This document shows positions 29,589 to 37,635 of a DNA stretch of 45,432 nucleotides, in pieces. The position numbers were made by a program, and so were the translations under genes. The stretch lies in the NCBI GenBank assembly GCA_003132425.1, contig PKXS01000050.1:1-45432 (forward strand), given 5' to 3'. Below the pieces are notes generated by a model. The model searched no databases and was not told the origin of the DNA. It was given only the letters and a program-made list of their open reading frames with translations. Source of the stretch: Gammaproteobacteria bacterium (GTDB lineage Bacteria; Pseudomonadota; Gammaproteobacteria; Steroidobacterales; Steroidobacteraceae). Within the stretch, counting starts at the first letter, position 1; every line of letters begins with the position of its first letter.

Positions 29589-30926
29589 CTAAACGTTCAG
29601 CAGCAGATGTTCTCTCTCCCACGAGCTGATGACCTGGGCAAAGGTCTCGTACTCTGCTTCCTTGACTGCCGTGTAGGCGAGCACGAAGCGATCGCCAAAC
29701 AGGTCGACCAGCGGCTTGGATTCGCGCAACAGGCGCAGCGACTCGGCCAAGGTGCGCGGCAGGGCGATCGCCAAGTCATAGGCGCTGCCGGAAATGGGCT
29801 CGGAAGGCTTCAAGCCTTCCATCATCCCTAAGTAACCACAGGCCAGGGACGCCGCAATGGCCAAATACGGATTTGCGTCCGCGCCGCCCACCCGGTTTTC
29901 GACGCGTCTGGCCTCGGATCCCGACATAGGCACGCGCAAGCCGGCGGTGCGGTTATCGTAGCCCCAATGGACATTGATGGGCGCCGCAGAATAGCGGCTG
30001 ATGCGCCGGTAACTATTCACGTTCGGCGCAAACAGCGACATCGCCCCCGGCAGATACTTCTGCAGCCCGGCGATATGCCCGAAGAACAAAGCCGAGGGCG
30101 AACCATCGGGGCTGCTGAAGATGTTCTTGCGGGTTTTAGAATCGATAATGCTCTGATGCAGGTGCATGGCGCTGCCGGGCTCCTTGGCCATCGGCTTTGC
30201 CATGAACGTGGCATACATCTTGTGCCGCATGGCCGCTTCGCGGGCGGTTCGCTTGAACAGAAAGGCCTGATCGGCAAGACCCATGGGATAGCCGTGCAGC
30301 AAATTGATTTCCATTTGCGCCGCGCCGGATTCATGGATCAACGTGTCGATTTCGATATCCTGCGCCTCGCAGAACGAATACATATCGTCGAACAGCGGAT
30401 CGAACTCGTTGACCGCGGCAATGCTGTACGCCTGCCGTCCGATTTCCGGGCGCCCCGAGCGCCCCACCGGCGGCTTCAACGGGTAATCGGAATCGATGTT
30501 TGGTTCAACCAAAAAGAACTCAAGTTCCGGAGCGACCACGGGCTCCCAGCCCTGCGCATGGTAGAGTTCGAGCACCCGCCGCAACACGTAGCGGGGCGCC
30601 ATCGTGACCGGCCGGCCGTCGCCGTAAAAGCAGTCGTGAATCACTTGCGCGGTAGGTTCGGCGGCCCAGGGCACGACCCGGACCGTGCTCGGATCCGCCT
30701 TCAACACGATGTCGATGTCCGACGGGTTCATCGCGCTCTGGTCGTCCGGGTAATCGCCCGTCACCGTCTGCAGAAAAATCGCCTCCGGCAGGCGCATGCC
30801 CTCTTCCTCGGCAAATTTCTCCGCAGGCATGAGTTTGCCGCGTGCCACCCCCGCCATGTCCGGGATGATCGCTTCGACTTCCGAGATACCGTGTTCTTTC
30901 AAGAATTGCTGGATCGTGCTGGCCAT
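29589..30926 (-). CDS. puuA: Glutamine synthetase family protein, gamma-glutamylputrescine synthetase-like
   Basis: 445 aa: VEAIIPDMAGVARGKLMPAEKFAEEEGMRLPEAIFLQTVTGDYPD, PELEFFLVEP, GSAMHLHQSI, NSYRRISRYSAAPINVHWGYDNRTAGLRVP; next to puuD-like and pot genes. Confidence 0.88.
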   Translation of the reverse strand: MASTIQQFLKEHGISEVEAIIPDMAGVARGKLMPAEKFAEEEGMRLPEAIFLQTVTGDYPDDQSAMNPSDIDIVLKADPSTVRVVPWAAEPTAQVIHDCFYGDGRPVTMAPRYVLRRVLELYHAQGWEPVVAPELEFFLVEPNIDSDYPLKPPVGRSGRPEIGRQAYSIAAVNEFDPLFDDMYSFCEAQDIEIDTLIHESGAAQMEINLLHGYPMGLADQAFLFKRTAREAAMRHKMYATFMAKPMAKEPGSAMHLHQSIIDSKTRKNIFSSPDGSPSALFFGHIAGLQKYLPGAMSLFAPNVNSYRRISRYSAAPINVHWGYDNRTAGLRVPMSGSEARRVENRVGGADANPYLAIAASLACGYLGMMEGLKPSEPISGSAYDLAIALPRTLAESLRLLRESKPLVDLFGDRFVLAYTAVKEAEYETFAQVISSWEREHLLLNV

Positions 30927-30929
30927 AAA

Positions 30930-31685
30930 TCACCTTGCGCCTGATGCGTGCTGCCGGCTGGCTTCACCAAATGCGGAAAACAGCGCGCGGGAAAATGCAT
31001 TCTTTGCAAACTGCCATTCCGGATGCCATTGCAGTCCGAGGGCGAAACTTGGGCTATCCGCCACCCGGAAGGCCTCGATGACGCCGTCCGGAGCGTGTGC
31101 CTCCGCGACGAGATCGGCGCCCAGCTCCCGCACGCCCTGCGAATGCAGCGAGTTCACCTGCAGCCGGTCCGTCCCGGCGATCTTGCGCAACAGCCCTCCC
31201 GGTTCCAGCAAGACCTCATGAGCGGGCGCGTATTGCGCGTCCAGCGGTAAGGATTCATCGTCGCGGTGATCGAAGAGGCCAGGCACCTCATGCAACCGCT
31301 GGTGCAACGTGCCGCCGTAGGCAACGTTCATCTCCTGAAATCCGCGGCAGATCGCCAGCACCGGCAAGCCGGCGGCAACCGCCCGCGGAATCAGCGGAAT
31401 CGTCGTAGCATCCCGATTTGGGTCATGTAAGGTGCCCGGCTTGCTGGCCGGTCCTCCGTAGTGGTGAGGTTCGACATTCGATGCGCTCCCGGTAAGCAGC
31501 AATCCGTCGCAGGCGTTCAGTAAGGATGACAAATCAAGCTCAGGCCCTAGGGCGGGCACGAGCACCGGCACCGCGCCTGCGCCCGCGGCGACGGCTTCGA
31601 TGTACTTCTCGCCGACCATGTGGAAGTAATGCTTCCCAACCAGCCGGCGATCGGCGGGAATTCCGATAAGCGGCAAACGCGACAT
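30930..31685 (-). CDS. puuD: Class I glutamine amidotransferase-like, gamma-glutamyl-GABA hydrolase-like
   Basis: 251 aa: PLIGIPADRRL, DGLLLTGSASNVEPHHYGG, PVLAICRGFQEMNVAYGGTLHQ (Cys nucleophile), LGLQWHPEWQF. Confidence 0.9.
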   Translation of the reverse strand: MSRLPLIGIPADRRLVGKHYFHMVGEKYIEAVAAGAGAVPVLVPALGPELDLSSLLNACDGLLLTGSASNVEPHHYGGPASKPGTLHDPNRDATTIPLIPRAVAAGLPVLAICRGFQEMNVAYGGTLHQRLHEVPGLFDHRDDESLPLDAQYAPAHEVLLEPGGLLRKIAGTDRLQVNSLHSQGVRELGADLVAEAHAPDGVIEAFRVADSPSFALGLQWHPEWQFAKNAFSRALFSAFGEASRQHASGAR

Positions 31686-31701
31686 GTTTAATATATTAAA
31701 C
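31686..31701. promoter_or_regulatory. Perfect 16-bp palindrome GTTTAATATATTAAAC abutting the puuD-like start codon; candidate PuuR operator
   Basis: Read directly; self-reverse-complementary; 14/16 identical to 37524-37539 in front of the puuR-like gene. Confidence 0.7.
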
Positions 31702-31780
31702 GCCTGGCGAGATACCTAGGCTTTCTTAACGACCGTATTACACCACACCAATGCCGACTCGTCCCGCTCGGTGGTGCAAT

Positions 31781-31801
31781 AATGCCTAAGATTTAGGCAT
31801 T
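31781..31801. other. 21-bp inverted repeat AATGCCTAA-GAT-TTAGGCATT in the puuD upstream region
   Basis: 9-bp perfect arms with 3-nt centre read directly; no adjacent T-run on either strand. Confidence 0.8.
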
Positions 31802-31951
31802 TCCAGTACTTAGCCGCGGTTGCTGCAGTGCAGTAATCCGGCAAATGAATCACATAACCCGCCAGGCCCACGGGCACCTAAATCTGTCAATAGCTACAAA
31901 ATCTTAAACACTTGGCAGCCGCTCGGCGCCACAAGCTGTCAAGCGCCGGCC

Positions 31952-34156
31952 CTAATTGAACCGGATTATGTAACAGCGGTGAATACGCGCATTGCGTTCG
32001 AAGTCTTTGGAGATGGTTTGCGCGCTGATGTCCTCGATCGCAAGCTCCGAGAGCAACTCCCTATCGAGCTTGAAGCGTGAATAGTTGGTCGAAAAGACCA
32101 GGCGGCCGGCGGGCCGCAGCAGCTTCAGGGTCCGGCGAATCATGCCCACGTGATCGCGCTGCACATCGAGCACGCCGTCCATGCGCTTGGAATTGGAGAA
32201 GGTTGGGGGATCCACAAAAATCAAATCGAAGCGCGGTCCCCGCACCGCCTGCTCCTCCAACCATTGCAAGCAATCGGCGCGATGCAACTCGTGCTCTGGT
32301 TTGCCAAAGCCGTTGAGCAGCAGATTTTCATGCGCCCAGTCCAGGTAGGTATTGGACAAATCGACGCTCGATGAGCTGCGCGCGCCGCCGGCGGCCGCGT
32401 ACACGGTGGCGCTGCCGGTGTAGCAGAACAGGTTCAGAAAGTCCTTATCCTTGGCCCAATCGCGCAGCAGCTGCCGCACGATGCGATGGTCGAGAAACAG
32501 CCCGGTATCCAAGTAGTCGCGAAAGTTGACCCAGAATTTAAGGCCGCCTTCCTGGACCGCGTGGCGCTCGGCGATGCTGTCGCGCCGTTGGTACTGCTCG
32601 CTGCCTTTCTGCGGCTTGCGCATGCGCGAATGCACATGGGAAATCGGCACGGCCAGTACCTCCGGCAGCACCGCCAATGCCTCGCGGCGGCGCTCGCGGG
32701 CACTTTCCTGATTCACGGTTTTTGGCGCGGCATATTCCTGCACATACACGTGCGGCGCGCCACCGCCGTATAGATCGATGGCGAAGGAATATTCCGGCAT
32801 ATCCGCGTCGTACACGCGATAGCAATCGATCCGCTCGCGCTTCGCCCATGGCTCCAAGCGATGCAGGTTCTTGCGCAATCGATTCGCGAACATCTGGGCG
32901 CCGGGCCGCGACGACCAGTCGGCGCGCACCTCCTCGGCCGGCCGTTGTTCGCTGGCCTCGTTCAAATCGAAGCGCAGCAGGCGGCACTCAATGGTGCCGT
33001 TGAACACGCGGTGCGTACGTTTTGCGTAGATCCCAAGGTTCCTGGCCAGCGGCGGATTCCCGGTCAGAATCGCCGCCTGCCAACCTTGGAATCGTTCGCG
33101 CAGCATGCTTCCGAGCTCCGAATACAGCGCCGGCAGCCCCGATTCTGCGCCGATGCGCTCGCCGTATGGCGGATTGGCGACCACCAGACCGGGCTCGCTC
33201 GTGGGGCGAGCGGCCTCCCTAAGAGAGCGCTTCTCCAAGTGAATCCAGTCGGCAACGCCGGCATGCTCGGCATTGACGATGGCCATGCGCACCGCATCAG
33301 GGTCGATGTCGGAGCCCAGAATGCAACGCCGCACCGTCCGCGCGCCGCGTCGGGCGCGGGCCTGCGCGCACAAGCGCTCCCAGACCAACGGGTCGTGGCC
33401 GCGCCAACCGGTAAAACCGAAATAGCTGCGATCGAGCGCCGGCGCCGCATCCGCTGCGATCAAAGCGCCCTCGGTGAGAAAAGTGCCGGAACCGCACATC
33501 GGATCGACCAGCATGCCGCCCTTCTCACAGATGCCGGGCCAACCCGCGCGCAGCAGCACCGCGGCGGCGACGTTTTCCTTGAGCGGCGCGCGGCCGCCCT
33601 CGGAGCGATAGCCACGGCGGTGCAAGCTCTCGCCGGAAAAATCCACCGACAGCAAGGCCGTGGGACCCTCGACGTGCAAATGCAGCAACACATCGGGGCG
33701 CTCCGGTTTGATGTTCGGGCGCTCGCCGGTGGCTTCACGCAGATTGTCGCAGACCGCGTCCTTGAGCAACTGCGAGCCGTAAATCGTGTGCCTGATGGCT
33801 GCGTTGCCGCCGCTGCAATCGCAGGCCAGGGTCGCGCCCGCCGTCAAATGCTCGCGCCAATCGATGCGCTTGACGGCTTCATAGAGCGCCGCGGAGGTGC
33901 TTGCATCGATGGATCCGAGACTCAGCAGCACACGAGTCGCCGTGCGCGACCACAGGCAGGCGCGGTACCCCACTTCGAGAGTGCCCTGAAACTTCAGGTC
34001 GTGACTGCGCTCGCGGATATCGGTGGCGCCGAATTGCGCGAGCTCCTCGGCCAGCACCGACGCCGCGCCCACGGGAGCCGTGGCAAACCAGTAGCGGATG
34101 TTGTCGTTCAAGACAAGTCGACGATCTTGAGTCCGTTCTTTTTCACGCAGACTCAT
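31952..34156 (-). CDS. rlmL: Bifunctional 23S rRNA (guanine-N2/N7)-methyltransferase RlmKL (start uncertain)
   Basis: 734 aa: THUMP/FtsJ-like N-terminus, VDPMCGSGTFLTEGALIAADAAP, VVANPPYGERIG, second MTase FLNLFCYTGSATVYAAAGGA, FDLIFVDPPTFSNSKRM. Confidence 0.95.
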   Translation of the reverse strand: MSLREKERTQDRRLVLNDNIRYWFATAPVGAASVLAEELAQFGATDIRERSHDLKFQGTLEVGYRACLWSRTATRVLLSLGSIDASTSAALYEAVKRIDWREHLTAGATLACDCSGGNAAIRHTIYGSQLLKDAVCDNLREATGERPNIKPERPDVLLHLHVEGPTALLSVDFSGESLHRRGYRSEGGRAPLKENVAAAVLLRAGWPGICEKGGMLVDPMCGSGTFLTEGALIAADAAPALDRSYFGFTGWRGHDPLVWERLCAQARARRGARTVRRCILGSDIDPDAVRMAIVNAEHAGVADWIHLEKRSLREAARPTSEPGLVVANPPYGERIGAESGLPALYSELGSMLRERFQGWQAAILTGNPPLARNLGIYAKRTHRVFNGTIECRLLRFDLNEASEQRPAEEVRADWSSRPGAQMFANRLRKNLHRLEPWAKRERIDCYRVYDADMPEYSFAIDLYGGGAPHVYVQEYAAPKTVNQESARERRREALAVLPEVLAVPISHVHSRMRKPQKGSEQYQRRDSIAERHAVQEGGLKFWVNFRDYLDTGLFLDHRIVRQLLRDWAKDKDFLNLFCYTGSATVYAAAGGARSSSSVDLSNTYLDWAHENLLLNGFGKPEHELHRADCLQWLEEQAVRGPRFDLIFVDPPTFSNSKRMDGVLDVQRDHVGMIRRTLKLLRPAGRLVFSTNYSRFKLDRELLSELAIEDISAQTISKDFERNARIHRCYIIRFN

Positions 34157-34559
34157 CCTGTTGCTTGCGCACGCTATTCCACGCCGCGAAATCCCAGGCG
34201 TTGTGAATGCCGATGAACATCAGCAGCACCGAGACCGCGGCGACCGCGTACATGCTTTGTTCCGGACGCTGCCAGATCAGAAAAGCAATGGCGAGCAGCG
34301 CGCCATACGCAGCCGTCGGCAATGCCACATTCCATCTCCAATCCTCTCGCACGGGAACGTAGTTGCTCGCGACGCGACCTATGCTCACGCCAAAGTGCAC
34401 GATTGTCGGGGTGACGAAGGCGCGCAGGCCGACCGTATTCACGCGATGCGCATCGGCGGCCAGCGCGATGACCACGAAGGTCAAACCCGTGAACCCTGCG
34501 ATCGCCGACCCGGTCATGACGTAGAAGTTTTCCCAGTCCGCCAGCGGTGACGATGCCAT
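34143..34559 (-). CDS. Small membrane protein, about 4 TM segments, unknown function
   Basis: 138 aa with hydrophobic spans (MTGSAIAGFTGLTFVVIALAA, ALPTAAYGALLAIAFLIW, MYAVAAVSVLLMFIGI); overlaps the rlmKL ORF start by 14 bp. Confidence 0.65.
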   Translation of the reverse strand: MASSPLADWENFYVMTGSAIAGFTGLTFVVIALAADAHRVNTVGLRAFVTPTIVHFGVSIGRVASNYVPVREDWRWNVALPTAAYGALLAIAFLIWQRPEQSMYAVAAVSVLLMFIGIHNAWDFAAWNSVRKQQDESA

Positions 34560-34616
34560 GCGTTCAACTTAGCACCGCAAACTCCGTGTTGCCAGCATCC
34601 GGCCAAACGGCGCCGT

Positions 34617-36089
34617 TCACGCGCCAATCATCTTATCGCGCAGATCGTGCCAATCGAGTTTTGGATGGCGGGTTATGTAGCGTTGCAGAATTCTGTACAC
34701 GTCGGCATCGAAGGCCGCTACGGCCTCTTTTCCCGCCAGCGCGACCAGCTCCTCCTCGGAACGCGCCGTGCCCAGATACATCCACTGATCGAGCACGTGA
34801 AAATCGGCGCCGCCGCCCGCGCCGTCCTGCGTGCCGCCCCACGGATCGCGCTCGCGCAATGCAATGCGTCCCGGGAAAGGCCAGCTTTTGAGCTTCAGCG
34901 ATGACAGCGCCAAATTGACCCGCATGTCATGCAAGTTGAGCGGTTCCTTGCCGACGCAGGCGCCCTTGCACTTCCCGACCTGAAAAGCGAAGCACGAACC
35001 CGCGCTATCCTCGATACCCAGAACCTTGAGGCATAGCTGTTGCGCGCGCGCAATGTCGATTAGCGCTTTGCGGGCGTCCTGCCTGGAATGAAACACGCCG
35101 AAACAGCGCGCGAGATCTCCTTGACTCAACTCGCTGATGGCGGCCGGTTCGAGCTGGCTCGCACGACCGGCGCTCGGCCGCGCCGGCTGCGCGGCGGCCG
35201 CCCGCAGCGTAAATGACTCCTCCCAGGTCCGAGGATGGCGGTTGTGCAGCGGCTTCTGGGTCTTGATCCATTCTCGCTCGCGCAGGCGCGCCCCGAGTTC
35301 ACCGGCGGTTTGCAGCCAATCGACTCGCCGCACTCGGAGCGCCAACCTCTGCTCGCCTGAGCCGGCATGTTCGCCCGCAAGCTGAGCCAGCACGCGGGTG
35401 CGCAGCGAATTGCTCATGCCGATGTACAGCAACGAATCGTCGTCGCCGAAAAATCGGTACACGCCCGGTCCCTCGGGCAATTCATCGGCCAAATCGGCCG
35501 GCAAGTGTCCGGGCAATTTTGGAACGCCGAGAACGGCCGTCAACGCGGCCATAAGCCGCGCCTCCGGCACCTCGCGCCGCAATTTGAGCCAGAAATCGTG
35601 AAGCACGCGCGCATCGCCCAGCGCACGATGCCGCGCGCTGCAGCTAAGGCCGTTCCGCTCGATTACCGCATCTAGATTGTGGCGCGCGTGTTCGGGAAAC
35701 AGGCGTCGCGAAAGCTTGACGGTGCACAGGACCTTGGCGCAGAAGTGCCGATCGAGCCGGCGAAATTCGCTGCGCAGAAACGAGTAATCGAAGCGCGCGC
35801 TGTGCGCCGCGAACACCGCCCCTTGCAACTTCCCGAGCACGAGTGCCTCGATGTCCGCAAAGCGCGGCGCGCCGGCGACCATTTCGTTGCTGATGCCGGT
35901 GAAGGCCTCGATGTGCGAGGGAATCCGGCATTCCGGGTTCACCAGCGAACTCCACTCATCGACGAGTTCATCGTTCTTCATGCGAACGATGCCGACTTCG
36001 GTGATCCGGTGATAGGCCGGGTTGCCGCCCGTCGTCTCCAAGTCGACGAATACCAGCTCCTGCGGGAATGAGTCTTTAGCCGCGTCCAT
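34617..36089 (-). CDS. DEDDh 3'-5' exonuclease fused to GIY-YIG (UvrC/Cho-like) nuclease
   Basis: From ATG 36089: LVFVDLETTGG, HSARFDYSFLRSEF, HRALGDARVLHDF (DEDDh set), then GPGVYRFFGDDDSLLYIGMSNSLRTRV (GIY-YIG) and the CFAFQVGKCKGACVG Cys cluster. Confidence 0.9.
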   Translation of the reverse strand: MDAAKDSFPQELVFVDLETTGGNPAYHRITEVGIVRMKNDELVDEWSSLVNPECRIPSHIEAFTGISNEMVAGAPRFADIEALVLGKLQGAVFAAHSARFDYSFLRSEFRRLDRHFCAKVLCTVKLSRRLFPEHARHNLDAVIERNGLSCSARHRALGDARVLHDFWLKLRREVPEARLMAALTAVLGVPKLPGHLPADLADELPEGPGVYRFFGDDDSLLYIGMSNSLRTRVLAQLAGEHAGSGEQRLALRVRRVDWLQTAGELGARLREREWIKTQKPLHNRHPRTWEESFTLRAAAAQPARPSAGRASQLEPAAISELSQGDLARCFGVFHSRQDARKALIDIARAQQLCLKVLGIEDSAGSCFAFQVGKCKGACVGKEPLNLHDMRVNLALSSLKLKSWPFPGRIALRERDPWGGTQDGAGGGADFHVLDQWMYLGTARSEEELVALAGKEAVAAFDADVYRILQRYITRHPKLDWHDLRDKMIGA

Positions 36090-36945
36090 CGAGGGACAGG
36101 AGAGGGTAGTACAGATCGGGCCGCCGATCGCGAAACACACCCCAGGACTGCCGGTAGCGGCGCACCTCGTCCAAATCGAATGCGGCGGTCAGCACCGTTT
36201 CACTCACGCGATCCGCCTCCGCCAATTTTTCACCGGTCGGCGAGGCAATGAACGATGAACCGTAAAAGGTCATGGTGTACTTCTCGCCTTGCTCGGTGCC
36301 GATGCGGTTCGACGCGACCAACGGCATGATATTGGCCGCCGCGTGGCCCTGCATGGTGCGCTGCCAATGCCCGCTGGAATCGATGCTCGGATCCTGCGGC
36401 TCCGAGCCGATCGCCGTGGGATAGAGCAGAATTTCGGCGCCCATCAGCGCCATGGAGCGCGCGGCTTCCGGGAACCACTGGTCCCAACATATCGCGACGC
36501 CCAATTTGGCATATCGAGTCTCGAAAACTTTGAAGCCGGTGTCTCCCGGCGAGAAATAGAACTTTTCGTGGTAGCCCGGCCCCTCCGGAATGTGCGACTT
36601 GCGGTAGCTCCCGAGTACCGCCCCGTCGGCATCCACCAGCACCACAGAATTATAAAATGCGTTATTGGCGCGTTCGAAGACGCTGATCGGCAGCACCACC
36701 GCGAGTTCGCGCGCCACAGCGCGAAAATGTTCGACCGCCGGATGAGCGTCCAGGGGCTTCGCGAGTTGCAGATGCCGCGAGGAGTGGTCCTTGCAAAAGT
36801 ACGGCGTCTCGAACAACTCTTGCACCAGAATCACCTGAGCGCCGCGGGCCGCGGCCTCGCGGATTAATTTTTCGGCGCGCGCAACATTCGCGTCGCGATC
36901 CCAACTGCAGGCCATTTGCGTGGCCGCTACCGTGACGATGCTCAT
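36076..36945 (-). CDS. aguB: N-carbamoylputrescine amidase
   Basis: From ATG 36945: VAATQMACSWDRDANVARAEKLIREAAARGAQVILVQELFETPYFC, YRKSHIPEGPGYHEKFYFSPGDTGFKVF, GVAICWDQWFPEAAR (nitrilase Glu-Lys-Cys triad). Confidence 0.95.
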   Translation of the reverse strand: MSIVTVAATQMACSWDRDANVARAEKLIREAAARGAQVILVQELFETPYFCKDHSSRHLQLAKPLDAHPAVEHFRAVARELAVVLPISVFERANNAFYNSVVLVDADGAVLGSYRKSHIPEGPGYHEKFYFSPGDTGFKVFETRYAKLGVAICWDQWFPEAARSMALMGAEILLYPTAIGSEPQDPSIDSSGHWQRTMQGHAAANIMPLVASNRIGTEQGEKYTMTFYGSSFIASPTGEKLAEADRVSETVLTAAFDLDEVRRYRQSWGVFRDRRPDLYYPLLSLDGRG

Positions 36946-36971
36946 AGGGCGAATGCTACCTGAAGATTCGG

Positions 36972-37520
36972 TTAAAACGTGGGCGGCGAGCTGGCGCTGA
37001 CGATCTCGCATTCTTCGCGTCCGGTATTGCGAAAGCGATGCGGCAAGGAGCTCTTAAAATAATAGGCATCGCCGGGTCCGAGTACCCGCGACTCGCCGCC
37101 GACGGTGAGTTCGATTTTCCCTTTGACGATTACACCGCCCTCCTCGCCGGCGTGAGTCAACATTTCTTCGCCCGTATCGGCATTGGGCGCATAGCGCTCG
37201 TGCAAAATCGACATACTGCGCTTGGCCAATCGGCCGCCGACCAGGCGCAACTCCACGCTCGCGGTGCCGATATCGCTAAGCTCTTGGGCCGGAAAAAACA
37301 CCTGCGGCTTGCCGGCAAGATCGAGCGTGAAAAAATCCGCGAGCACCATGGGGATTCCGTCCAGCACTTTTTTCAGCGAGCTGACCGAAGGACTCACCCG
37401 GTTCTGCTCGATGAGGGAAATCAGCCCATTGGTGACGCCGGCACGCTTCGCCAATTCACGCTGCGACAACCCGTACATTTGCCGCACGGCTTTCAGATGG
37501 GCACCTACGTCCAGGCTCAT
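36972..37520 (-). CDS. puuR: XRE-family regulator with C-terminal cupin, PuuR-like
   Basis: From ATG 37520: LKAVRQMYGLSQRELAKRAGVTNGLISLIEQNRVSPSVSSLKKVLDGIPMVLADFF; cupin HAGEEGGVIVKGKIELTVGGESRVLGPGDAYYFKSSLPHRFRN. Confidence 0.9.
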   Translation of the reverse strand: MSLDVGAHLKAVRQMYGLSQRELAKRAGVTNGLISLIEQNRVSPSVSSLKKVLDGIPMVLADFFTLDLAGKPQVFFPAQELSDIGTASVELRLVGGRLAKRSMSILHERYAPNADTGEEMLTHAGEEGGVIVKGKIELTVGGESRVLGPGDAYYFKSSLPHRFRNTGREECEIVSASSPPTF

Positions 37521-37523
37521 ATC

Positions 37524-37539
37524 GTCTATTATATTAAAC
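37524..37539. promoter_or_regulatory. Operator-like near-palindrome GTTTAATATAATAGAC (minus-strand reading) with embedded TATAAT, just upstream of the puuR-like start
   Basis: Read directly; matches 31686-31701 at 14 of 16 positions; lies in the divergent puuR/aminotransferase intergenic region. Confidence 0.65.
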
Positions 37540-37635
37540 AGTTCGTGCAAAGAACCAGCGAAAATTGAGCTTAGTGTCGATTTTCCTTATCATCCCATTG
37601 GCTCGACGGCACTTCAAAGCCCCAAGGATCCCGCC

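Noticed and set aside
32861-34216. 451-aa plus-strand ORF opposite rlmKL
   Set aside because: Antisense shadow ORF; rlmKL motifs are unambiguous on the minus strand.
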